Of a DNA stretch of 64,000 bases, positions 25,356 through 35,245 are shown piece after piece; within the stretch, counting starts at the first letter, position 1, and each line of letters starts with the position of its first letter. The DNA comes from Xenococcus sp. MO_188.B8. GTDB taxonomy: Bacteria; Cyanobacteriota; Cyanobacteriia; Cyanobacteriales; Xenococcaceae. A model generated the notes under the pieces. It was not told where the DNA came from, did not search any database, and worked only from the letters and a program-made list of their open reading frames with translations. The stretch is taken from the NCBI GenBank assembly GCA_030065615.1, contig JASJDR010000003.1, positions 1-64,000 on the forward strand. Direction: 5' to 3'. The position numbers and the translations under genes are program-made.

Positions 25356-25610
25356 CTAATTTAACTTCCTTGGTAGTAATCTCATTGGCTCCACTACTTT
25401 TACTGATGCATTTCTATGTGCAACTTGATGGAGATGTTTAGATAGTGATCGCCCACCAGGTCGAGTGTTATGTAAGGCTTTTTCTTCTGGAGTACGATTT
25501 TTCGCAAAGGTTAATTTTTCTGCTATTTTTAAGACGAGATCGCGCAGTGCCTCGCTTTGCGAAACCTCAAAGAGATCCGCTTTGCGGTGCTTATTCTTCC
25601 TATGTTTCAA
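25356..25610 (-). CDS. Hypothetical protein, 84 residues, uncertain
   Basis: An open frame for a very basic peptide (MKHRKNKHRKADLFEVSQSE) with no recognised domain. Its 5' third overlaps a palindromic repeat (GCTTTGCGAAACC... GGATCCGCTTTGCGG, about 25550-25590), so part of the coding appearance may come from repeat DNA. It could also be the tail of a decayed gene. Confidence 0.3.
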   Translation of the reverse strand: MKHRKNKHRKADLFEVSQSEALRDLVLKIAEKLTFAKNRTPEEKALHNTRPGGRSLSKHLHQVAHRNASVKVVEPMRLLPRKLN

Positions 25611-25874
25611 TTACCTGGGGAATATATTGGCTTAATAGATTGGAATAGGAAGTGGCATCAAAAGTAATGGTCATTTTTCCACTTAAAATTTGTCAAAAAA
25701 TAAATGACCCTTTGTACTCTTTTATTTTGAGAGTAAAATTACAAATCGCAAATTGTGCTTTGGATCTTTTCAACTATGAGGCGATTAAATTCTGTAATAG
25801 AAATTAATTTATCTCTAGGCATAACTGAATGATAGTTAAGATCGAAGAATATGATTGCTTTTTCTAATTATCTA

Positions 25875-25979
25875 TGGTTGAACCAATTACTTTAATTGCT
25901 ACTTGGGGTCTGACAAGCACAGCTAAATTTCTTTATAAGTCAGTCTTAAATGAGTTAAACAAAGATACAACCAAAGCTG
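25875..25979 (+). pseudogene. Broken gene start, truncated after 34 codons
   Basis: ATG 25875 opens MVEPITLIATWGLTSTAKFL and continues to KDTTKAG, then meets TGA. The hydrophobic N-terminus looks like the beginning of a longer protein, and transposase-derived sequence begins soon after. I infer a gene cut short by an old IS insertion; its original product is unknown. Confidence 0.35.
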
Positions 25980-26069
25980 GCTGACGGACAGAAGTGCTTG
26001 AAAGCGAGATAGAGCAACAACATTAATAGAAAAAGGGAGACTGTTCATGGGAAGCTGAAAATGCATTTT

Positions 26070-26430
26070 TTTAGACTCTAAATCTGGTGCTTTTAAATTA
26101 GAGGAATCTCGAATTCGTTCTGCCAAAGCACTAGAACGTTTATATTTAGTGGTAGCATTAGCTCTTCTGTTTGCTACTACTCAAGGAATGGCTGTGCAAA
26201 TTCAAGGTCTCAGAACTCAAGTAGACGCACATTGGAAGCGTGGTCTAAGCTATCTTAAAATCGGTTTACGATGGCTCAAAGGAGTTCTCAATAAAGGTCG
26301 CACTTTGTTCTCTCCTATTCCTTTGCTTACTCAAGACCCTCAACCTTGTTTTGCCTCCAAGAAAGCTAAAAAACAATACTATGAGGCTATTTGGTTCTCT
26401 CGAATTCAAGATTTGAAATGTCGCGCCTGA
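26070..26430 (+). pseudogene. IS4-type transposase remnant, C-terminal part
   Basis: An open stretch reads LDSKSGAFKLEESRIRSAKA, then LALLFATTQGMAVQIQGLRT, DAHWKRGLSYLKIGLRWL and a C-terminal PQPCFASKKAKKQYYEA before TGA at 26430. This is the end of a DDE transposase of IS4 type found in many cyanobacteria. About 120 codons remain of the usual 350-400; the catalytic core is missing. The first ATG inside is 26149. Confidence 0.72.
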
Positions 26431-26719
26431 TTAGGCTTTACTGAAATATGTCAGGCAGTCAGCTAAAAACCTTACCTTAATGTATTTATCTGTATTGTAT
26501 GCGATCGCGATAAATATATTCATAGAAAATAATTTTATTGCACTACATCTATTACTAGCAAAATTATCTGTGTTTATCTGTGGACAATATTAAAATCTTA
26601 AAAATTAAAATAATCAAAGAATATTGACAATTTTCTGTATTTAATTATTGTTGGGTTTTTCTATGTGCAACCCAACCTACTTATTACTACTTATGACTAT
26701 AGTGTTATCGGTCAGAGAG

Positions 26720-28249
26720 TTATAAAATTTGATAGTTTTGAGATTCTTGTAAAAAATTTTCTAGCCAATATTTTAAATAATAAGTCGCATAACAATCATC
26801 TTCGTTGTAACTAAGAATAGCATCTAATAAAGAACTATCTTGTGTTCTGAGCCAATTATCATACCAACAAACACATTGATCGCCACCAGCTTTTGCTTCA
26901 CGCCACTCGAAACCAAGCCAATTTGCCAAAGATTTTAAAGAATAACTTTCTACGGGAAGAATAACCGAACGAGTGACCCAATGATGAATATCTACACAAC
27001 GATTTAATAGGGCTTTTGTTTCTCTGTATGGTGTATTATATAAACCTGCAAGTCTTTTAATCGTATCTATTTCATAATCAGAAAAGTGAAAAATTGGCAC
27101 ATTAGGATGAGCCATCACAAACTCTAAAAATTCTTGCCAAATCTTTTCTTCTTGCTCAACATTCTCTGCTAAAAAAGGATAAAATTCTTCAGTATTATTA
27201 ACCCTATCTATGGCAAGAATTCCCAATAAATAGTCAAGATTGCGATCAGGTTCAGCTTCAATATCAAAATAGAATTCGATCGCGTGACGGGGAAGATTGT
27301 GATTGTCCTGTATATTATAGTTAGTTTTAATTAAGGGTGTTTCTAATAATAAAGAACGAGCCTGTTGTTGCAGTTGGCTCGCAATCTCTTTACCAATTTT
27401 TTCCGCCATTTGGCTTTGGTTAGCCGCCGCGATAGATTCTAAACTATCTAATCCCAGCTCTAACAAAGATTCGTAACGTTTGGGAGTAATTCCTGGAACT
27501 AAAGATAGATGTTGCTGTGATTTAGCATGATTGTGACAGTAACCATGCCAATGACATAAACTACAGCGCTGACGAGAAATAAAGACTTCTGGGGTTTGTT
27601 TGGTGACTAACATCTCGATACAATCATTCACGATGTTGTACATCCTGGGCAGCCAATATTCTAAATTAATTTGATAATCATTTTGTTGGCGGAGAATTAA
27701 TGTCGATTGAGGCGGTAACTCTCCAGTAATTGCCGCTACTATTTGAGCATGATAGGCAGCTATTAATTTATACTCTGGTTTAGGACGACGACCTAATTTA
27801 ATATTTACAGGAATATAGGTCCAGTCACCAAAAATAGATTTGCCTGGTTGTTTAATTAATAATGTTGGGTCGGCAATTAAGGTAATATCTTCTGAAGTGA
27901 AGGTAGGATCAATTCCATCGGGAAGTTCAATTTCCGAATTAACTAAACTAGCTTGCCAATCTGATAGATCGATATGTAGTTTGCCATTATAAATACATTC
28001 AACCCCTTGGCTCATTAAATCAAAAGTTTGCCGCGATCGCAATAACCAATCTTTTTTCTTCGCTTCTGGTTGGTGATAAACTAAAGATCGCTCTTCAAGC
28101 ACTGTATCTATATGAAGTTTATTTTCTCGTTTTAGTTTGAGCAGAAATTCTTTAGTCGGCTCTCTATATTGATAAGATCCATATACTTCGAGGAAGGTAC
28201 GACGGCGACAACGCTTGTAGTTTAGTAATAGTTCGTCAGTTAACAGCAT
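26720..28249 (-). CDS. TM0106-type RecB-like nuclease with RNase H-fold C-terminus
   Basis: The 509-residue protein has a RecB-family nuclease N-terminal half (LLTDELLLNYKRCRRRTFLE at 2-21; GDWTYIPVNIKLGRRPKPEY near 145), four clustered cysteines (CSLCHWHGYC near 235) that may hold a Fe-S cluster, a helix-hairpin-helix segment (TPKRYESLLELGLDSLESIA) and a C-terminal 3'-5' exonuclease-like domain with FYFDIEAEPD near 328 and YNEDDCYATYYL near 485. It probably processes nucleic acids; target unknown. It stands alone. Confidence 0.85.
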   Translation of the reverse strand: MLLTDELLLNYKRCRRRTFLEVYGSYQYREPTKEFLLKLKRENKLHIDTVLEERSLVYHQPEAKKKDWLLRSRQTFDLMSQGVECIYNGKLHIDLSDWQASLVNSEIELPDGIDPTFTSEDITLIADPTLLIKQPGKSIFGDWTYIPVNIKLGRRPKPEYKLIAAYHAQIVAAITGELPPQSTLILRQQNDYQINLEYWLPRMYNIVNDCIEMLVTKQTPEVFISRQRCSLCHWHGYCHNHAKSQQHLSLVPGITPKRYESLLELGLDSLESIAAANQSQMAEKIGKEIASQLQQQARSLLLETPLIKTNYNIQDNHNLPRHAIEFYFDIEAEPDRNLDYLLGILAIDRVNNTEEFYPFLAENVEQEEKIWQEFLEFVMAHPNVPIFHFSDYEIDTIKRLAGLYNTPYRETKALLNRCVDIHHWVTRSVILPVESYSLKSLANWLGFEWREAKAGGDQCVCWYDNWLRTQDSSLLDAILSYNEDDCYATYYLKYWLENFLQESQNYQIL

Positions 28250-28254
28250 TACAT

Positions 28255-28312
28255 AGGGATTGGGGTTTAGGTTTTAGGAGTTAGGTGTTTAGGTATTAGT
28301 AGGTATGAGAGA
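28255..28312. repeat. TTAGG-like degenerate tandem repeat
   Basis: The run GGTTTAGGTTTTAGGAGTTA and following AGGTGTTTAGGTATTAG repeats a TTAGG core six times upstream of two divergent genes. It resembles the short tandem repeats of cyanobacteria. Confidence 0.5.
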
Positions 28313-28366
28313 GTCTAGATGATTTTTAACACATAATTAATGATTACTGTTTACTATTAACTGAAT

Positions 28367-29560
28367 ATGAGCGATCGCTTAAGAATCACGATAGAAGAAC
28401 AACGCCAGCAATTTCCAGGTTTGCTCAATAAAACCTATTTTAACTTTGGTGGGCAAGGAACGATGTCAGATGGAGTCTTGAATACAATCATCGAGGCTCA
28501 TAAATTTATGCAACAAGCTGGTCCCTTTTCGATAGAAGTTAATGATTGGATACAGAAACAAGTTGCTTTAACCAGAAAGGCGATCGCAAATGAATTAGGA
28601 ACTACTGCTAATAGGATTACTCTGACAGAAAATGTTACTGTTGGTTGCAACATTCCTCTTTGGGGTATGGATTGGCAACCAGGAGATAGTATTTTAATGA
28701 CCGACTGCGAACATCATGGTATTATTGCTACTGTTGAAGAAATTGCCCGTCGTTTTCAGTTAGAAGTCGAAATTTGCCCTATTGCGCAAACTCTTAACCA
28801 AGGAGATCCCACAGAATTAATTAAAGAATATTTAACGCCTCAAACTCGTTTAGTCGTTATCTCCCATTTACTTTGGAATACAGGACAATTGTTACCCCTC
28901 AAAGAAATAGTTACCGCTTGTCACAATTACAACCAGAGTAGACAACAAATTCAAGTTTTAGTTGATGCAGCGCAATCTGTCGGCTCATTACCGCTAAATT
29001 TACCTGAGTCAGAAGTGGATTACTATGCTTTTACTGGTCATAAATGGTTATGCGGCCCTGCAGGTGTGGGAGGATTATATATTAGCGAACCTGCCTTCAC
29101 GACACTCAATCCTACTTTTATTGGTTGGCGAAGCATTGAAACCGATATCAAAGGACAACCTCAAGCCTGGAAAACTAACGGTAAAAAATTTGAAATTGCC
29201 ACTTCGGCTTATCCAGAGTATATAGGATTAAGAGAAGCTATCGCAGTTCAGCACCAATGGGACGATACCACAGCGAGATATCAAAGAATCTGTCAATTAA
29301 GTCAGTATTTATGGTCAAAATTACAGGAAATAGATGGTCTTATTTGTTTAAAAAACTCTCCGCCAGAAGCAGGTTTAGTTTCGTTCTATCTAGAAAATCA
29401 AGATAGCAATAGCGTAGTCGAAAATCTCGAACAACAGGGCTTTCTGCTGAGAACTCTGGCAAATCCTTATTGTATTCGAGCTTGTGTTCATTATCTGACT
29501 TTAGAAACAGAAATTGACAATTTAGTTACTGCCTTAAAACTAATGATTGCTAAGGGATAA
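28367..29560 (+). CDS. PLP-dependent cysteine/cystine lyase (C-DES-like)
   Basis: The 397-residue protein is an aminotransferase class V-fold PLP enzyme. The start QQFPGLLNKTYFNFGGQGTM resembles Synechocystis C-DES, which releases sulfur from cystine for Fe-S assembly. The PLP lysine lies in YAFTGHKWLCGPAG near residue 225, and DAAQSVGSLPLNL supplies the PLP-binding aspartate near 205. A cysteine desulfurase of another branch is the alternative. Confidence 0.87.
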   Translation: MSDRLRITIEEQRQQFPGLLNKTYFNFGGQGTMSDGVLNTIIEAHKFMQQAGPFSIEVNDWIQKQVALTRKAIANELGTTANRITLTENVTVGCNIPLWGMDWQPGDSILMTDCEHHGIIATVEEIARRFQLEVEICPIAQTLNQGDPTELIKEYLTPQTRLVVISHLLWNTGQLLPLKEIVTACHNYNQSRQQIQVLVDAAQSVGSLPLNLPESEVDYYAFTGHKWLCGPAGVGGLYISEPAFTTLNPTFIGWRSIETDIKGQPQAWKTNGKKFEIATSAYPEYIGLREAIAVQHQWDDTTARYQRICQLSQYLWSKLQEIDGLICLKNSPPEAGLVSFYLENQDSNSVVENLEQQGFLLRTLANPYCIRACVHYLTLETEIDNLVTALKLMIAKG

Positions 29561-29645
29561 GAATTAAAGCACAGATTTTTTTTTATCTTGAAACAAGAAT
29601 TTTGACTTAATTAAAAAAGCGATCATGCGATCGCTCTTCAAGATA

Positions 29646-29727
29646 TGGGCCGAGTTGGATTTGAACCAACGTAGGCGTAGCCAGCGGATTTACAGTCCGC
29701 CCCCATTAACCACTCGGGCATCGACCC
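29646..29727 (-). tRNA. tRNA-Tyr (GUA)
   Basis: An 82-nt class II tRNA with acceptor GGGTCGA/TCGGCCC, anticodon arm GCGGACTGTAAATCCGC giving GUA, a long variable arm (GGCTACGCC) and T arm GTTGGTTCAAATCCAAC. CCA is not encoded. Confidence 0.96.
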
Positions 29728-29861
29728 CTTTGTTTCCACGATTACTAATCGTATCACAGATTTTCTTGATTGCAACAAAATAGAGAATTTTCTTGCTGTG
29801 GAATATTATCCACGGATAAGCATGAGCTTTAAATAAATAAGAGAATTAAATTATGCTGAGA

Positions 29862-29984
29862 GCTTAGGTGTTTTTTTGAAATAGGTATACCAGGCTTTGA
29901 GCGGATTTATCAGTCCCTTTAGGGGCGCATCGTGATGCTCCCCCAAGCCAGTGGTATGTTCTCGATCAGAAATCACCTTAAGGC
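29862..29984. ncRNA. Nested hairpin element, possible structured RNA
   Basis: Three nested inverted repeats are visible: GCTTAGGTG (29862-29870) with CACCTTAAGGC (29974-29984); ATACCAGGCTT (29887-29897) with AAGCC..TGGTAT (29945-29957); and GGGGCGCATC with GATGCTCCCC (29922-29943). It lies directly past the stop of the 45-codon minus-strand gene. A small RNA or 3' UTR structure on the minus strand, or a miniature repeat element, are the options. No known family was recognised. Confidence 0.4.
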
Positions 29985-29994
29985 TTCAAGCTGG

Positions 29995-30132
29995 TCACAT
30001 AGTATAGGCAGATTGTAAAGCCCAAATAATAAGTACTGTGATACTACCAAAGACCAAAACGGCAGAGATAGCAATCAGCTTGGGGCTATCTGCCCCTTTA
30101 AATTTCATGATTCCGCGGTTTAAATCTGACAT
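29995..30132 (-). CDS. Small single-helix membrane protein, 45 residues
   Basis: The minus strand reads ATG at 30132 to TGA at 29997. The peptide starts MSDLNRGIMKFKGADSPKL and has one membrane helix (about 19-40: IAISAVLVFGSITVLIIWAL). It looks like a conserved small thylakoid protein, soluble N-terminus and a single helix, but I cannot name it. A nested hairpin follows it immediately. Confidence 0.65.
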   Translation of the reverse strand: MSDLNRGIMKFKGADSPKLIAISAVLVFGSITVLIIWALQSAYTM

Positions 30133-30343
30133 ACCAAATTCTCTCTCTAGATTAAATTACCTTGCTGTAAGAGTTAATGGACAAAAGGCGATCGTAAATC
30201 ATACGCTAATGGTTGATTTACGATGTCATTATACTTGGAATACTCTTTGATGTCAGTGAGCAAAAAATTTATTTCAAGATCAAAATGAACATTAAACATT
30301 AAATATTTATTATTAAAAATACTATCATTTAAATATCTAATTT

Positions 30344-30646
30344 CTAATTTTTAATTTGCGCTAGCCATTGCTCATATCTAGCTAACAACGATCGCGTGAC
30401 AGATTGTAATTGAGTTCTTTCTAATTCGTGAAGTCCCTGAGGATCGAAACGATAGCGATAATGGAGTTGGACAATGACTTGTAAATCAGTGATTAGATCA
30501 GAGGGAGTTTGCTGATCTTCTTGTAATCTTGCTAGCCAAGCGTACCAAGTTTCACTAGGGTTACGGATGATCTGGGATTTTTTTAAAGCTGTTTCTATTA
30601 AATAAATTTCTGAATCTATTCCTAAACGCCGATCTTCATTACTCAT
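30344..30646 (-). CDS. Hypothetical protein, 100 residues, end of signalling operon
   Basis: A soluble, helical protein (SNEDRRLGIDSEIYLIETAL; ETWYAWLARLQEDQQTPSDL). Its first base overlaps the stop of the REC-PAS-GGDEF-EAL gene, so they are translationally close. Family unknown; an accessory of the signalling genes is possible. Confidence 0.6.
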   Translation of the reverse strand: MSNEDRRLGIDSEIYLIETALKKSQIIRNPSETWYAWLARLQEDQQTPSDLITDLQVIVQLHYRYRFDPQGLHELERTQLQSVTRSLLARYEQWLAQIKN

Positions 30647-32775
30647 TACTTTAGAAAATTCATATTATTTACTAATAATTTTGTTGCTTCTTCTGCCGGT
30701 AAAGGTTTACTAAATAAATAGCCTTGAATATATTCACAACCTAGATTTTTCAACAGATCTTTTAATTCTTCTGTCTCTACTCCTTCAGCTACAATATTAA
30801 GATTTAGTCCCTGTCCTAGGGTAATAACCGCATCGATAATTGCGATATCTTGAGAAGAATGATTTAAATCTTGAATAAAAGAACGATCTATTTTTAAGGT
30901 ACAGAAAGGAAACTGTTTGAGATATCCTAACGAAGAATAACCAGTACCAAAATCGTCCATAGATAGAGAAATTCCCAGCTCATAAAGTTCTTTAAGAATA
31001 GCTTTAGCCGATTCTGTATCCTGCATAGTAATACTCTCAGTAATCTCTAACTCTAAAAAATCTGGTGCCAATTTAGTTTGCCGCAAAACATTAGTAATCA
31101 TAAATACTAAATCTGTATGTTGAAACTGGCGCACTGATAAATTAACTGACATCTTAATCGGAGATAATCCCATTTCTTGCCAAGCTTTATTTTGAGCGCA
31201 TGCCGTTTTCAATACCCATTCACCAATGGGAATAATTTCGCCATTTTTTTCTGCTAAAGGAATAAATATATTGGGAGAAACCATTCCCTCTTGTGGATTA
31301 TTCCAACGTAAAAGTGCTTCCATTTTAGCAATTTTACCCGTAAAAATATTAACTATTGGTTGATAATAAAGTACAAATTCATGGTTTTTTAAAGCAGAAT
31401 GTAATGAATTTTCTAAGATCAATAATTTTTGAGCTTGAGAATTAAGAGTCGAATCGTAATATTGATAAGTATTGCTACCAATTTGTTTAGCTTGAGATAA
31501 AGCTGCATCCGCATTTTTTAATAAAGTTTCCGCATCTTGACCATGTTCGGGATAAGTGGCGATACCAACACTGCCAGTAATGTGAATTTGTTTATTGTCA
31601 ATTTGAAAAGGATATTTTAATACTTCTAAAATTCTTTTGGCGATCACGCTGGCAACTTCTAGATCCTTAATTTGAGGCAATAACAGAGTAAATTCATCAT
31701 TTCCCCAACGAGTGATTAAATCTTTTCCTTGAAGGCAATTTTTTAGCCGTTGCACCACTGACTGTAACAAGCGATCGCCGATTTGATGACCTAAAGTATC
31801 ATTGATAATTTTAAAGCGATCTAAATCGACAAACATTACCGCTAGCAAATGGGAATTAAATTCAGCTTTAGTGATAGCCTCAGATAGTTGGCATTTTAAA
31901 ATAGTGCGTTTGGGTAATTGGGTCAGAGTATCGTGGAGCGCTTTCTGGCGAGCGATCGCTTTAGCCTGTTCTTTTTCGGTTACATCTCGAAATCCCCAAA
32001 CTCGACCCACTACTTCCCCTTCTAACTTTTGAGTTTGAAAATAGGATTCTAATATTTTGCCATTATTTAATTTTAAAAGCTGATATTTTTGAGCATTAGA
32101 TTGGAAGTTTTCTGCTTTTAAATTGCACACAAAAGGTTCAGCAAGCTTGTTATAAATTAAAGCTAAAATTTGGTTACTGTCTCCGGCAATAGAATCTGGG
32201 TGAATTTGCCAAAGGGAGAGAAATTGTTGATTAAAAATAACTACAGTACCTTGATTATCTAAAACCAAAATGCCATCATCAGCAGCTTCAAAAGTTGCTC
32301 GCAAAAGATCGAGAGATTTTGATAATTTCTCATTAGTTTGCTTCAATAAAATATTTTGCTCAACTAATTGTGTTTCCTGTCGGTAACGCCGTAAAGCTTC
32401 TTTGACAGTTAAAATTAAATCGGTTTCGTCCCAAGGTTTAGTGATATAGCGATAAAGAGCCGCCTCATTAACTATATTGCCAATAGAATTCGCTCTAGCT
32501 TGACCTGTTAAAAGTATCTTGAGAGTTTTAGGATAGGAAACATGAAGTTGAATTAAAAATTCATCTCCCGACATTCCTGGCATCATTTGGTCAGAAATAA
32601 CTAAAGCAATACTTATTCCTTCTGCTTCTAATTCTGCACAAAGAGCCAGTGCTTCGTAACCGTTAGAAGCTAATTCAATGTCATAATCATTACCAAGACT
32701 TCGTTTTAGTTGTTCTCCTAAACTACAGAGAATAATGTCTTCGTCATCGACACAAATAATTGCAAATCTACTCAT
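30646..32775 (-). CDS. Response regulator with PAS, GGDEF and EAL domains
   Basis: The 709-residue protein has REC at 1-125 (acceptor aspartate in LVISDQMMPG near 60), PAS at about 155-275, GGDEF at about 280-445 and EAL at 455-705. The GGDEF signature reads WGNDEF, with the second glycine replaced, so cyclase activity is doubtful. The EAL motif is intact (KMEALLRW) together with DDFGTGYSSL, so c-di-GMP hydrolysis is likely. It follows a stand-alone response regulator and a histidine kinase on the same strand. Confidence 0.9.
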   Translation of the reverse strand: MSRFAIICVDDEDIILCSLGEQLKRSLGNDYDIELASNGYEALALCAELEAEGISIALVISDQMMPGMSGDEFLIQLHVSYPKTLKILLTGQARANSIGNIVNEAALYRYITKPWDETDLILTVKEALRRYRQETQLVEQNILLKQTNEKLSKSLDLLRATFEAADDGILVLDNQGTVVIFNQQFLSLWQIHPDSIAGDSNQILALIYNKLAEPFVCNLKAENFQSNAQKYQLLKLNNGKILESYFQTQKLEGEVVGRVWGFRDVTEKEQAKAIARQKALHDTLTQLPKRTILKCQLSEAITKAEFNSHLLAVMFVDLDRFKIINDTLGHQIGDRLLQSVVQRLKNCLQGKDLITRWGNDEFTLLLPQIKDLEVASVIAKRILEVLKYPFQIDNKQIHITGSVGIATYPEHGQDAETLLKNADAALSQAKQIGSNTYQYYDSTLNSQAQKLLILENSLHSALKNHEFVLYYQPIVNIFTGKIAKMEALLRWNNPQEGMVSPNIFIPLAEKNGEIIPIGEWVLKTACAQNKAWQEMGLSPIKMSVNLSVRQFQHTDLVFMITNVLRQTKLAPDFLELEITESITMQDTESAKAILKELYELGISLSMDDFGTGYSSLGYLKQFPFCTLKIDRSFIQDLNHSSQDIAIIDAVITLGQGLNLNIVAEGVETEELKDLLKNLGCEYIQGYLFSKPLPAEEATKLLVNNMNFLK

Positions 32776-32886
32776 TTTTTTATTTTCTTATATATTTAAG
32801 TTATTGATTAAAAAATTTACTGTCTGTAAGGTAAACAATCCCTAGTCTGAACTCAATTAATTTATAAAAAGTTAATTTTGTGCACC

Positions 32887-33291
32887 TTACTTAAATAGTG
32901 TTAATTGATTGGCAGTAATAATAATTTGTGATAATTCTTCTTCTGTCCAGGGTTTAGATAAGCAAGCATGAAGATTTGCTTCTTTTTTAGCTCGCTCAAT
33001 AGCAGTTTCATCAGCTTGCCCTGTGAGCATAACTGTAATCAGTTCGGGAAAGCGTTGGTGAATTTGAATTAAAAATTCATCTCCTTTTGTTCCAGGCATT
33101 AGCCAATCAGAGACAATAACAATAATCTTGATTTCGTCCGATTCTAATTCTTCAATGACTTCCCAAGCTTCTGCAGCACTTTCAGCCATTTCATAAATAA
33201 AGCGATCGCCAAATTTACGTTTTAGTTGTTCTTTTAAGCTATCTAAAATAACAACTTCATCATCAACACAAATAATTGCAGATTCCGACAT
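32887..33291 (-). CDS. Single-domain response regulator
   Basis: The 134-residue REC domain has CVDDE near residue 9, the phosphoacceptor in VSDWLMPGTKGDEF and the switch residues VMLTGQ and LSKPW. No output domain is present. It sits between the histidine kinase and the GGDEF-EAL regulator, suggesting a phosphorelay. Confidence 0.9.
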   Translation of the reverse strand: MSESAIICVDDEVVILDSLKEQLKRKFGDRFIYEMAESAAEAWEVIEELESDEIKIIVIVSDWLMPGTKGDEFLIQIHQRFPELITVMLTGQADETAIERAKKEANLHACLSKPWTEEELSQIIITANQLTLFK

Positions 33292-33332
33292 AATTATATT
33301 TTGCTTAGTTATTTACTAATTATTTAATTTAT

Positions 33333-35012
33333 TTATTGATTGATAGCAGGAAGACAAACAGCAAATTTAGTTTGTCCTGGTTTACTATCAAAGGTAATAG
33401 TTCCTTGATGTTTATCAATAATTTGTTGACTGATATGTAATCCTAAACCACTACCTTCCCCGATGGCTTTAGTAGTAAAAAATGGTTCAAATATTTTGTC
33501 TTGGATATCTGGGGGGATGCCAGATCCTGAATCGCATATTTCTACTTTGACTCTATTATTTTTTAACTTAGTACTAATAGTTAATTGACCTTGTTCTTGC
33601 ATAGCTTGAATAGCATTATGAATCAGATTAGTCCAGACTTGAATCAACTCATCGGGATAACACCAAATTTTCGGAATATCTTGGTAATCACGGATGACTT
33701 TAATATTCCGTTTCAGTTGATTATGATAAATTTCTAGTACAGTTTCTAAGCCATCTTTAATTTGTACTAATTGCTTGTTGCCACTGGTATCGAAATGGGC
33801 ATAGTTTTTCAGGGCAAAGACAACTTTAGAAGCTTTTTCTACTGAAGTGATAATGGTTTGATTATTGCCGAACAAACGAGTTAGATTATATGCTAAACTC
33901 AAAATCCAATCTACCTGGGCATGTTTAAGTAAAGACAGACAAGATTCTATTTCATCCGTAATTCCGATATCAATCAGTAAGTCGGCAATATTTCTCGCAT
34001 TATCAATATTTTCTTCTTTGAGCTGTTGTGTTATCCGACGTTTTAAAGGACGTTTTTCACTTGAAGAAAAAAATGGTTTACTCATGATGACGCGATCGAG
34101 TAAGCAGAAAAAAATATCCGTTTCTTCTTCATTGAGATATTGGGATAATTTGGGTAATTCAGCGATTACTTCGATCAAAGCTTTGGCATTATTACCAGCT
34201 GAAGCTTGAATCGCTCCTAAAGGAGTATTGATTTCATGGGCAACACCAGCTACTAATTGACCTAATGCAGCAAGTTTTTCCTGCTGAATTAAATGCTGTT
34301 GAGCCAGCTTAAGTTCTTTGACAGTTATTTCTAGATTTCTGGTCTGATGTTTAAGCTGATCGATATATTCTGCTTGTTGCAAAGCTAGTGCCAATTGATC
34401 GGAAATCTGCACCATTAAGTTGATTTCCGATTGTTTCCAGACTCGGATATCATCATTTTGATATGCGCCAAGTAAGCCCCAAAGTTTTGCTTCTTGAAAA
34501 ATCGGTACGATGAGGTAGGCTTTGGCTTGATATTTTTCTAAGGATTGGATGTAACAATCGGGAAAACCTTTCGTGTAGATGTCATTGACAGCAGTGAATT
34601 TTTTCTCGCTAGAGTATCTTCCTCCCTGAGTTTCCTGGAAAAAGTTATCGTATTTGACAATATCTCCTTGTTCTCCTAGAGACCAATCTCTGAGAAGACA
34701 CCGATTTTGCTGAATATGATCGTTACTGAGAACTCCATTGTTATTTTGCTCAACTAACAAAGAAACCCAGCCACTAGCTACTGATTCAGCGACTACTTGA
34801 CCTGTCCAGTCGAGATTAAATTGATAAATTATCAGGCGATCACAATTTAGTGCCTGACGCATCTCTTGAGTCGTGACTTTAAAGATCGTCTTGATATCTT
34901 GAGAGCGACGGATTTTATTAATGATAGTTGCCGTAGCTTTAGTTCGTTCAGCAACTACTACTTCTAATTGAATTTGTTGTGGGTCTTCTGTCTGAGATTG
35001 ATAATTGCTCAT
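33333..35012 (-). CDS. GAF-domain sensor histidine kinase
   Basis: The 559-residue protein has an N-terminal GAF domain (about 35-215; [20 protein letters not shown]), a coiled linker, the phospho-histidine box [19 protein letters not shown], a long insertion of about 120 residues with [20 protein letters not shown], and an HATPase domain with [18 protein letters not shown] and GSGLGLHIS. The GAF lacks a clear bilin-binding cysteine-histidine pair. It heads the signalling gene set. Confidence 0.9.
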   Translation of the reverse strand: MSNYQSQTEDPQQIQLEVVVAERTKATATIINKIRRSQDIKTIFKVTTQEMRQALNCDRLIIYQFNLDWTGQVVAESVASGWVSLLVEQNNNGVLSNDHIQQNRCLLRDWSLGEQGDIVKYDNFFQETQGGRYSSEKKFTAVNDIYTKGFPDCYIQSLEKYQAKAYLIVPIFQEAKLWGLLGAYQNDDIRVWKQSEINLMVQISDQLALALQQAEYIDQLKHQTRNLEITVKELKLAQQHLIQQEKLAALGQLVAGVAHEINTPLGAIQASAGNNAKALIEVIAELPKLSQYLNEEETDIFFCLLDRVIMSKPFFSSSEKRPLKRRITQQLKEENIDNARNIADLLIDIGITDEIESCLSLLKHAQVDWILSLAYNLTRLFGNNQTIITSVEKASKVVFALKNYAHFDTSGNKQLVQIKDGLETVLEIYHNQLKRNIKVIRDYQDIPKIWCYPDELIQVWTNLIHNAIQAMQEQGQLTISTKLKNNRVKVEICDSGSGIPPDIQDKIFEPFFTTKAIGEGSGLGLHISQQIIDKHQGTITFDSKPGQTKFAVCLPAINQ

Positions 35013-35143
35013 TGATAACAGTTAGCCAAATACTATCTCTAGTTTGTCCTGGCTTAATGTCAACGGCAATACGTGAATCTAAGGAACAAGAAACGGGAGC
35101 AGAGGGAGCAGGGGCAGCAGAGGGGGCAAGGGAAGTCACCCAT

Positions 35144-35231
35144 GGGCACCTCGATTAATTGCCTTATTGCGAAAATCACTAACGTTATACCAAGCTATTC
35201 TCAATAAGTGCCTGTATTTTTCGAGGTGCCC
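35144..35231. repeat. MITE-like element with 11-bp inverted repeats
   Basis: GGGCACCTCGA (35144-35154) and TCGAGGTGCCC (35221-35231) are perfect inverted ends of an 88-bp element lying between the histidine kinase and radA, with CATG just outside each end. The interior has no reading frame. GAGGTGCC ends suggest IS5-like parentage. Confidence 0.6.
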
Positions 35232-35245
35232 CCATGACTTATTAC

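Noticed and set aside
30038-30250. 70-residue plus-strand frame over the small membrane-protein gene
   Set aside because: It is the antisense shadow of the 45-residue protein, which has the better composition.
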